From Viola odorata (Eukaryota > Streptophyta > Magnoliopsida > Malpighiales > Violaceae), in NCBI GenBank assembly GCA_963691705.1, contig OY829542.1, forward strand, positions 36,318,579 to 36,382,578: a stretch of DNA of 64,000 nt, written 5' to 3'. How positions within the stretch are numbered: position 1 is the first letter of the stretch; every line of letters starts with the position of its first letter. The notes below the pieces were generated by a model. It saw only the letters and a list, made by a program, of their open reading frames with translations, had not been told where the DNA came from and searched no databases. This document shows positions 43,386-53,000 of the stretch, piece after piece. The position numbers and the translations under genes are program-made.

Positions 43386-45628
43386 ATGTCTTCAACTGTT
43401 GAAAACCCCATAGATCCCGAAGCTAGGAGAACTCGCAGCATATTCAATTGTAATGAGGTTTTGAGGGTTGAATTAGAGGAGAGTGGTATTACTTTTCCCA
43501 CGGGCTATCGCCCTTTTGTCTCTTTGAAGGACACTCGGCTGCCTGACGCCATGTGGGGAACATTCCGGTTAGTTTATTTCAAGATGTTTACTTACGGATT
43601 CCGTTTCCCACTCCATGCTTCTCTGTTGAAACTGCTAGATCATTATGACCTTAATCCCGTCCAGATCACTCCACCCTCTTGGTGTGGTATTTACGCTTTC
43701 CTTCGTTCGTGCGAGATGAAGCGTATATTTGCTCCATCGCTTGATCTATTCCGCACGTTCTTTGTCTTGAGTTGTCGCGACTGCCTGGTAGATATTACCC
43801 CCAGATGGGATGATGTCATTGTGCAACTGTTCTGGCGGAACTTTCAAGGTTTTGAGGAACGCGTAGATGACTGGAAGTCTGGCTTTTTCACCCTTCGTTT
43901 GTCGTCACGACTCTGGCGCGGGGGTTTCAATCGAAAAATCAATAGTGGCGTTTGGAAAAGACCTGAAGCGCTGTCAAGCCAGGATGTTTCCAACGTTAGC
44001 GCCTTGTTAGAAATAGAAGGGTCTTTCCGTATCCGGGAGTTTGCTCGGTTCAGGCCCTTGTCAGAGTGCGTTGTGGGTGAATTTCCTTTTTCTTCTTTAT
44101 CGCTTCAATCTTCTTAATTTGCTAATATGTTTTGCTGGCAGGTAACGCTGAGAGTAGTTCTTCTGGGGAAAGTGACGCCCTTTTGAACGTAACACCTCTC
44201 CAGTCGCTGCCTCCTTCTCCTCCACCTGAAAATTCCCGCCGCCCACCCATTCCGCCTGGAAGGGAAAGGACTAAAACCGTCACAACTCGCAGAGCCTCCA
44301 CTCGACCTTCTTGTTTCCTTGAAAATTGGCTTCCGTCCCGTGGCAAGAGGGTAGCTCAAGGCGATCCTGTGTTTGAGAAAATCGACAGCGATAGCGAGAG
44401 CATGGACACTGGTCATGAATTACGTCATGCTACTATTGCCCAAAGGATGAAACTTAGGTCGAGGAGGAATGATGACAAGGCTAAATCGGCTGAGGACGAT
44501 AGCGAAGAAATTGCAGAAGAGACGGAGCGTCTCGTAAAGAAGGTTCGCACAGAGAAAACTAACCCCCCAGTTCCCCCTTTGAAGGGAGTTAACGCGGTCC
44601 CCCCTGAGAATATTAACGCTTCTCATGCCGCGAGTACTTCGCGAGTGGTGAAAAATATCAAAGCTATCAGGGTGCCTTCCGCCGTTTCTATCGAAAACAA
44701 TGAGACCTCGGCAGCCGCGACCTCTCCTTTGTCGTCGGGCTATCCTGCTTCCCCGATAGGTTCTTTTATCCCAGAGGCAACCCTACCGGTTTCGAATTTA
44801 AGCGTTCCTCCTGAATTTCTCCCACGGAAGCCTCCTCTTTTATTTCTGTCTTCAATTTCGGGCGTTGGTGATTGCGCAAAAAGTTGTTCCCCTCCTTATA
44901 TCGCCAACCTTTCTCCTCAGAGGTCCCAGGGCCCCACTGGATATCAGCTGGATTTGTCCTCTTTCGGCACTGACGGGCTTCGTGCCTTAGGAATATCGGA
45001 TCCGTTATCGCGAGAAGAGCCCGTGGGTCCCATAGTGGGACAGATGTTTACTTCTTCCAAGGACAGGGAAGAGTTTTTACAGCATGCTCCCGAGACACGA
45101 CAGTCACACCTCATGAACGACATGCTGGCTAGCTTTCGGAAATTTCATTATTTTCTTGAAGACCAGCGTAACAAAACTCGACCCTCTTCGGATTTACAGG
45201 AACAATTAGACGCGGCCTTGGCGAAGGCGAAGGAGCTATCGCAGTTGCAAGAACGAACTCGGGCGGAGTTGGAGGATTGTCGCGCTGAACTTTCTCGGGA
45301 GAAGTCGAAGGGGAAAGCGAGAGCAGAGCTAATGGAGGCGGAACTGGTGGTGGCTGATAAAAAGAACGTCTTCCTCCGTGAAGAGTTGTCATCTCGCGAT
45401 GCCGATTTGGCCAAAGTTCCTTCGAGGATAGCCTGGTGGAAGAATAAGACCATCGAGGTTTGTATCGCAGGATTTATGGATCTCCATATCCGAGGCGCCG
45501 TCGATTCATCCATGCTGGCCGATTACGCTTCCCAAAAAATTAAAGATCTTAGTGAAGGCGAAAGGGGTTTTCCCCCTTCTGGGGAAAAGCAAGGGAATGA
45601 TGACGGCGAGGCATGCGATGACTCTTAA
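43386..45628 (+). CDS. Antisense gene 3 (element D), intact Transposase_28-like coiled-coil protein
   Basis: Exons 43386-44076 and 44142-45628 join in frame to 725 codons. Residues about 55-170 form the 'putative gypsy type transposon' region (YFKMFTYGFRFPLHASLL, NPVQITPPSWCGIYAFLRSC, ITPRWDD). After the intron: a Pro/Ser-rich linker (LQSLPPSPPPENS), CFLENWLPSRGK, basic and acidic stretches, the block YQLDLSSFGTDGLRALGISD, then a coiled coil (about residues 590-670) and the end WWKNKTIEVCIAGFMDLH. No catalytic signature. The start MSSTVENPIDPEARR matches MDPEIARMPSIF in E. Domain order is the same in gene 4, its paralogue. Role unknown; a protein-binding or Gag-like structural role is speculation. 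Confidence 0.8.
44077..44141 (+). other. Intron of antisense gene 3 (element D)
   Basis: 65 bp, GTGAAT...TGGCAG, phase 1, at the same codon position as in B and E. It contains a branch-point-like GCTAATA. Confidence 0.8.
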
Positions 45629-46247
45629 TTGATCCATTGAAGAACATTGCTATTTGTTTTCCATGTCTTGTAATAACGTCTTATCGCGCGGCGATATCGG
45701 TACCTTGCTCTTCGGGCGATATCTTATTTTATTTCGCTCTCTTGTACTGTCTTGAGAACTGTTCTTTTATTCAACGCCGATTTGCATTATTTCCTTTCTT
45801 GTGATATCGCTTTTGCTTTTTATCAAAAAGTCACATCTACTTTTCAGAGCATTTAATGCTCGCGACCCTTCCGTCGGTGCGCGGGAAAAGTCATGATGGT
45901 GCAGACACACGTGTTCGTTTCTTCTGCCGCTTCACCTTAGCGTGTTTAGAAATTTTAACAAGATCGAAGCGTTTGTCGCGCTTCTTCTAGAGTCATACTC
46001 ATTGCTTGAGTCTTATCCCTCATGCTGCTTCGACACAACGACTGCAGCATCCGTCGTTTCCTTTTAATTACTAGGGTTATAAACCCTCTTTATTTCTTCC
46101 CTTTTCTCTTTCACTCCACTTTTTCATATTATCTCTCGGCCGTCTTGTCCTTCTCACCTCCATTCAAGGCTTTCGAAGTTCTTTCCTTTCAAAGGTATTT
46201 CCCTTCCTTTCCCTCGTCTTCTTCATTTCTATTTCCTTAGCCCTGTC
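45629..46247 (+). promoter_or_regulatory. Promoter region of antisense gene 4 (element D)
   Basis: The inverted repeat GAGCATTTAATGCTC at 45847-45861, a G-box CACGTG at 45908-45913, and TATAAA at 46078-46083, 170 bp before the ATG. The same order and spacing occur in B and E. Confidence 0.65.
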
Positions 46248-48603
46248 ATGGCAAAGACTCGCCGTTCTGAGTCAAAATCCATCGATGAGAAGAAAATGGA
46301 TACCACGGTCAGTGTTATTACCACGGAGGCCATTCTCCAGGAGCATTTGGCTACTCACGGTGCCGTTATTCCTGACGGTTACCAAGCTGTTGTTGCCCCT
46401 GGGTCAGTTCGTTTAAACAACGTTCATATTCGACTCACGGCCTGCAGAATGGCTGGCAATTTAAGGGTGTTATATGCCCAGATGTTTCGCTACGGTTTCC
46501 GGCTCCCTATCGATTCTTTCGTCAAGGGTTTGCTTATTGCTGGCAATTTCAATCCTGCCCAGTTAGCCCCAAATGCATATTGCTGTGTTTATGCTTTTTT
46601 GGAACTCTGTAGATATAAGGGGATCACTTCCCCTTCTCTTTTGCTGCTTAGATCCCTTTTTAAATTGATGAAGTGCCGGGGTGTGATAACCATATCGCCT
46701 CGCTTTGACGATGATTCTCTCAAGTCTTTTACTTGGAAGTTGCTCCATATTGAGTCTTCTGTTGAGGCTTGGAAAAAGGAGTTCTTTCTGATAAATTTTC
46801 CTGACACTCCTGGTCCCGAGTGGCGTTCTGGGTTCAACCAGGACGTCCAAGATGGCGTTTGGAGTCGACCAGGGACACTTCCCGCTCGTGAACAAGGATG
46901 GTTAAACACCTTACTCCAACTGGAGATCAGCGTTCATATTCGACTCACGGCCTGCAGAATGGCCATTCAGGAGTGCGTTAGACGTGAGTATCGCGCTACC
47001 TTTCCCTTTCATCACTGATACTAACGCTGACGTTATTTTGTGATTTTGCAGCGACGGATCCTGATTATAAACCCGAAAGCGTAAGAAGACGCTTAAGGAG
47101 AGCTCATAATAGAGAAGAAAGGGAAAAGCTCGATTCAGAGGCCACTGATAATCCTTCTGAGCTTCCGGCTACTTCCGCGAATCTCGCTCAAGTATCCTCC
47201 TCCTCAGTTGGCGAAGGGGATACTGACATCCCTGAAGGTGTTCCCATCGTGACCGTTGCTGCTCCCTCGTCTTCTCAGGCCCCTAAGGCCATTGCCAGAG
47301 GAAAAAAGAAGAAAATAACACGGAGTATCGCCACTCTTACTCCTTCTCCCGATGCTGCGGGTTCTTCTGAGGCACTACCTTCCCTCAACACCGCTACCGT
47401 AAGCGTGTTGTGCCTCAATATCTTTCGTCATTTGATCTATTTTTCTTTTTTCTCAATTTGTACTCCTTGCAGGAGGCCGTTGTAGTTACTGCTTCCGCTC
47501 CTTCAGGCGATATGAATCTCACTTATGTGCTGAGGGGTTCCGCGAAGAGGGCCCGGATAGAAGGCGAGGATGAGAACATACCCTCCTCTAACATCGCGGG
47601 GGAAGGTGGTTCCGTTAACGTTCCTAATTCCGCAGTGGTTCCTCCAGGTGGACATTCCGCGGAAGTTTTGGGGAACCTAGGTGGTGCGGACCCCTTTGGT
47701 GCTTCGCCCAGTTCCTTTGGTGGGCCTGTGCATCATTATTCCTCTTCTTTAGGCTATCAAGACGTCTTGCAGGACCTTTCGGGCTATCAGCCTCATGGTA
47801 CCTTCCTGCCCCCGGGCAGTTCTTCTTCACAGGTTCGTGCCTCTAGTCCTCTGGCTTTCGTTCCCTCTAGCGTTCCTTGGCGGCAACGCTATAATGAAGA
47901 CGGAACCTCTTTCAATTTTGTGGCGGATCTTTGTCCATTAAACGGGCTCGGCGAAGCGACCCATCAGGTTGAGTTGTTCGACTTCCGTACCCGTGGTTTG
48001 GCAGCCATCGGGGGCGATGGTTCAGATGAGGTTTCTGCCCTGCTGGCTTCTCAAATTCTGGCCTCATCTGTAGAACGGGAAACTTTCCTTTCCCAGGCGG
48101 AAGATGACCAAGTGAACTCCTTCCGTGCTAGCCTTTTCTCCAATATGATGAAATTTCACTACTGGGCGGAGGAGATGAAGCATCGGACTGTTTCCCTCCG
48201 TTCTGTTTCGGCGGAGCTGTCCAAGGAGCAAGATGAAAGGAAAAAGGTGTTGGCAGATCGTGCCAAGATACTGCTGGCTCACCACGAGTTACAGAAACAG
48301 CATTCCGCTCTGGAAACGGCTTTGTCTGAGGAACAGGCCAAAGTGACTGCTTTGGAGAATGAGAAGTCCTCTTTAGAAAAGGAGAAGGCAGCTTTGGCGG
48401 AAGAGTCAGTCGATATGGGCTGGTGGCATGCTGAACAGACCGCCCGTGTTCTAGTTAAGTGTTTCGAAGAAATTCATGGGGTGGATGCGTACAAGGGCGA
48501 AGATGTCGCGAAAGCCTTTCTACAGAGTTCTGCCCATATCAACGAGGCAGGCTATCGCCAAGCCAAGGCAGCGGGCTGGAAACGAAAAGACCCCGAGAGC
48601 TGA
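46248..48603 (+). CDS. Antisense gene 4 (element D), intact three-exon Transposase_28-like protein
   Basis: Exons 46248-46983, 47052-47398 and 47473-48603 fit phase 1 and phase 0 junctions and give 737 codons without a stop. Exon 1 carries the gypsy-transposon-like region (VLYAQMFRYGFRLPIDSFV, NPAQLAPNAYCCVYAFLELC, ITISPRFDDDSLKSFTWK). Exon 2 is basic (PESVRRRLRRAHNREE, RGKKKKITR). Exon 3 has a Ser/Gly-rich part, a domain around LFDFRTRGLAAIGGDGSDE, a coiled coil (about residues 600-665), and ends WWHAEQTARVLVKCFEEIHGVD. An 11-residue insert (VHIRLTACRMA) near residue 60 duplicates a downstream segment. The terminal block matches gene 3, showing paralogy. Function unknown. Confidence 0.8.
46984..47051 (+). 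other. Intron 1 of antisense gene 4 (element D)
   Basis: 68 bp, donor GTGAGT, TACTAAC branch-point motif (about 47018-47024), acceptor TTTTGCAG, phase 1. Equivalent in B and E, and at the same position as the gene 3 intron. Confidence 0.82.
47399..47472 (+). other. Intron 2 of antisense gene 4 (element D)
   Basis: 74 bp, donor GTAAGC, T-rich, acceptor CCTTGCAG, phase 0. Equivalent in E (59313-59385). Confidence 0.75.
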
Positions 48604-49158
48604 TGTGTCGCGATATTTTGCCGTTCCCTCCAGCGATCAAATATCGCTTGGCTTTTGTCTTTTGTCTTTGTAGCATAAATATTTTGAACATTGAATCTTT
48701 GTAAATCCTTGAGATGCCTTTAATATTTCTAGACAATCCCTTTATCGATATTCCTCTTTTATTTTTCTCATCGCGAGACTTCTCTCGTCACTGAGGTTGC
48801 CTTATCCTCACGGTGCGTTTACTTTCTTGAGCAGATCCTTGGTATTTATACCGAGATGACCAAGATCTATGTCGGGTTGGCCTTTCGATAAGCCTATCGG
48901 TATCATGACCACCGCTCCTTCCGCTGCTCAGAAGTATTCTGCATATTTCTAATTGTAGATCATCAGTAACAAAACGAGATTTGAGAGATAGTGATTACCC
49001 GTAGGAGCCTGTTCGCTGCCATCATTAGGCTTTATCACGGAACCCGTTTCGAATCGCGTTTTCCCTCGGCTCTATACTTCGCCAGGGATTACTCATCCGG
49101 TTACTAGCTGGAATTACGCGATCCTTCACGTTTCCCTTATCTCTCGTTCGGCCTTTCT
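48604..49158. other. Spacer after antisense gene 4 (element D)
   Basis: The 3' side of gene 4 has TTTGTAGCATAAATATTTTG near 48666, a likely poly(A) region. The rest is unique sequence up to the array, with no gene seen. Confidence 0.5.
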
Positions 49159-49602
49159 AAGTGCCTCATCTCGTGAGCTGTCGGATCGGGACGGCTATCA
49201 CAAGGCTAGGGAATTTTCACTTTTATAGGCGTTGTCCTCTCGTTTAGAACCGTGTCCTTACTTAATGGTTTAGCTACACCAGCCCAACCGTTAAGATAGG
49301 ATTCTTGTTTCTAAACAGAGTTTCTAACTCTTTGGGGCGTGTCTTGTCTTGATGTACCGTCTCCACGAGATCGGTTATCATTAAAGAACTTTTCACTCCC
49401 AAAGATACCGGGTAGTGCCCTCACTTAGTGAGCCATCTGATCAAGATCAGTCATCACAAGGATAGGACTTTTCACCCCCGGGGGCGTCAAGGATCTTTCA
49501 ATCCGACGCTAATCAAGGATACACTGGGGTCGTGCCCTCACTTAGTGGGCCATCTGATCAAGACCGACCATCACAAGGATAGGACTTTTCACTCCCAGGG
49601 TA
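49159..49602. repeat. Degenerate tandem array in element D
   Basis: About five copies of the unit also found in B and E, anchored by ACAAGGATAGGACTTTTCAC-type sequence near 49199, 49287, 49379, 49455 and 49571. The spacing is irregular (76-116 bp). GTGAGCCATCTGATCAAGA repeats between anchors. Confidence 0.8.
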
Positions 49603-49706
49603 CCCCCCTTTTTATCTGCACAAAAGCAACCACAAACCCACGAAAACTCTCCTATTGAGCGTTAGCCACGGTTAGGGTCGTTATAATCCAAATAGTGCAG
49701 ATAAAA

Positions 49707-50069
49707 TTAAACTCTAGGATAATATAACTTCAAACGAGCGATATTCCAGGAGTTGGATAAGGGCGTACCGTCAAGTGTCTCCAGGCGATAGGCCCCTCTT
49801 CCGACAACGTGGGTTACGCGATACGGTCCTTCCCAGTTAGGACTAAGCTTTCCCATACGTTGTCCGGTTACTCGCCTGTCTCGGAGCACCAGGTCACCGT
49901 TTTTCAACAATCGCTCTTTGACCTGCCTGTTATGATAACGGGCCATTTTTCTTTTGTAGTGTTGCGTTTTCAGTAGGACTTCTTCTCGAACCTCTGGTAA
50001 CGCGTCCAGGTTAGCACGTAACCGTTCCTCGTTCAGTTCCTCACGAAAGTGAGCCACCCGTAGGCTCAT
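49707..50069 (-). pseudogene. Element D integrase C-terminal tail, shifted by one base
   Basis: 120 open codons (MSLRVAHFREELNEE..., GDLVLRDRRVTGQRMGKLSPNWEGPYRV, end LKLYYPRV). In B and E this follows VEIG in the same frame. In D one base is missing at the junction (about 50070), so the main frame stops at 50066 and the tail lies in another frame, overlapping by four bases. Confidence 0.88.
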
Positions 50070-53000
50070 GGCCCAATTTCCACTGGCGTAACGGCTTCAG
50101 TTCCAAAAGCCAAAGTGAAAGGCGTTTCTCCAGTGCTAACTTTTACGGTCATGCGGTATGCCCACATCACGTATGGCAATTCATCAGCCCACTTCTTCTT
50201 AGACCCCTCTAGGTTTTTCTTAATACCGCTGAGGATGCTCCTATTAGTTACCTCTGCCTGTCCGTTGGTTTGTGGGTGAGCCACGGAAGAGAATCTCTGC
50301 TCAATCCCGAATTCTGAGCATTGGTCTTTGAAGAATTGGCTGGTGAACTGGGTCCCGTTATCGCTGACAAGGATAAGAGGCACCCCGAATCTCATGATAA
50401 CTTGATGTTTGAAAAAACGCCATGTTTTTTCTGCCGTGATTGTGGCAACCGCTTCAGCTTCCGCCCACTTCGTAAAATAGTCCACAGCCACTATCACAAA
50501 TTTCAGTTGGGACCTTGCCTTTGGAAATGGACCCAGGATGTCAATGCCCCATTTGGCAAAAGGACAAGGGGCGATGATTTCCGATATTTCCGTGGCTGGA
50601 CGTCGAGGAATTCTAGCAAATTCCTGACATTTGGGGCAAGCTTGTACATAATCGTGGCAATCCCTTCGTATGGTGGGCCAGTAGAATCCTGATCTGAAAA
50701 CTTGTGCCGCCATGGTGCCGCCTGACGCGTGCATTCCGCATATCCCTTCGTGGATTTCGCGTAAGGTGTGAAGGCCCTCTTGTTCGGTTATACATTTGGC
50801 GGCGGGGTGAGAAAAACATCTTCGAATTAGATCCCCGTTATAGTACATGCAACGAGCAGCCTGTCTTAGCACTTTCATCTTTTCAGCGTTACCGTCAGGC
50901 AGCTCTTCGTGCATCAGGTATTTTATTACCGGAATCCGCCAATCATCTTCGAGCTCATTCACACACAAAGAGGCTTGTTCCTCCATGAAGGACGGCACCG
51001 ATAGCTCACGATAATACACATCTTTAGGTATAGATGCTTCAGGATTCGCGGCCAGCTTGGCAAGGTAATCGGCTTCAGCATTTTCCTCTCGGGGAACGTG
51101 CTCGAAGCTGACTTGCATGCCCTCTTTCTTTATTTCCACTAGTTCTCGCGTTACCTTAGAGAGGTACTGCACCATAATAGGTTCTCGAGCCTGAGAGTGT
51201 CCTGAGACCTGGTCAATTATCAGTTTGGAGTCTCCACAAATTTTTAGACGCAGATCTCCTGTTTGGCCGGTATCGCGCCTTCCCTTTGAAGAAAACTCTC
51301 TTCCTATTCTGAGTCCAGCTAGCAACGCCTCATATTCGGCTGCGTTATTGGACAAAGGCTGCAAGATTCGAATAGCATACCGTATATGCATATTGTGTGG
51401 CCCGTTTATGAAGACTCCGGCCCCCGCCAATTCTTGGTTTTTGGCTCCGTCCACATGAACGATCCAAAGATCCGTATATGTTTCTGGGAACGGGAGATCC
51501 ATATCGTTCCATTCCGCTTCAGGTACACCACTCAAAGGGTCCTCTGTGAAAGAACACTCCGCTATAAAATCAGCAAGGACCTGAGCCTTTACGGACGGCC
51601 GGGACTGGTACCTCAAACCATATTGTTCGAGTTCTAGGGCCCAGATCAGCATTCTTCCTGAAGATTCAGGCTTTCGAAATATCCTCTTCAAGGGTTGGTC
51701 TGTAAGTACAACGATAGGATAAGACTGGAAGTATCGGTCCATCTTGCGGGCGGCTTGTATAAGGGCGAACGCTATTTTCTCAATACGAGCATATCGCAGT
51801 TCCGCGTCCTTTAAGACATGACTCACGAAGTAAACTGGGCGATGAGTGTGGTTATCGTCACGAATAAGGACGGCGCTGACCACTTCGTCTGCCGCGCCCA
51901 AGTACAAGTACAGGGTGTCGCCGGACTCGGGCCTTGTCAGTAATAAATCGGATGATAAATAGTCCTTTAAGTCCACAAATGCTTGCTCACATTCTGGGGT
52001 CCACCCGAACGTGGCTTTCCGTCGTATGACTTTGAAAAAAGGGAGGCACTTTTCTCCCTGCTTGGAGACGAATCGTCCCAGAGCGATAACGCGCCCCGTT
52101 AGCCTTTGCACTTCCTTAACGGTTCTCGGCGATATCATATCATGTATAGCTTTAACCTTGGAAGGATTAGGCTGGATACCTTTCTGGCTAACTACGTAGC
52201 CCAAGAACTTACCCGTCTGGAATGCAAACATGCACTTCCGGGGGTTTAGCTTCATGCGATACCTTTTCATCACATCAAAAACTTCCTTTAGATCCTGCAG
52301 GTGATCATGAAAATTCGCACTCTTCACCAGTATGTCGTCAACATATGCTTCCACATTTCTCCCTATTTGTTCCTCAAAAATCTTATTTGCCATTCGCTGA
52401 AACGTGGCCCCCGCGTTCTTTAGTCCAAATGGCATCGCTGTGTAACAATACGTGGCTTTAGGAGTAAGGAAGGCGGTCTTCTCCTCATCCTCTAGGGCCA
52501 TAGGGATTTGATGATATCCGAAATTGGCGTCCAATGAGCTTAGATATGCGTACCCAGCGGTTTGATCAACCAACTGATCTATGCGAGGAAGCGGGTAGCA
52601 ATCCTTAGGACAAGCATCGTTCAAATTGGTGAAGTCAATGCACATACGCCAGTCTCCATTGGGGTTAGGAACAAGAACCGGGTTGGCTAACCAAGTGGGA
52701 TACTGTACTTCGCGAATGAAACCCGCGTCAAGGAGCTTCACAACCTCCTTTTCCACAGCCGAAGCTTTTTCGGTGGAGAACGCCCGTCGTTTTTGCTGAA
52801 CTGACTTGGCGTCAGGGTCAACGTTAAGCCTGTGCTCAGCTATTTCTCGTGATATACCTGTCATATCGGCGGGCTTCCATGCAAAATTTCCTTGGCATTT
52901 GTTCAGCAGCCGTGCCAGTTGAAGATTTTCCGCTGGGCTGAGCTTATCGCTGACCAGGAAGCTGGCTCCCTCTTTGCCTATCACTGATACGGGTACCATC

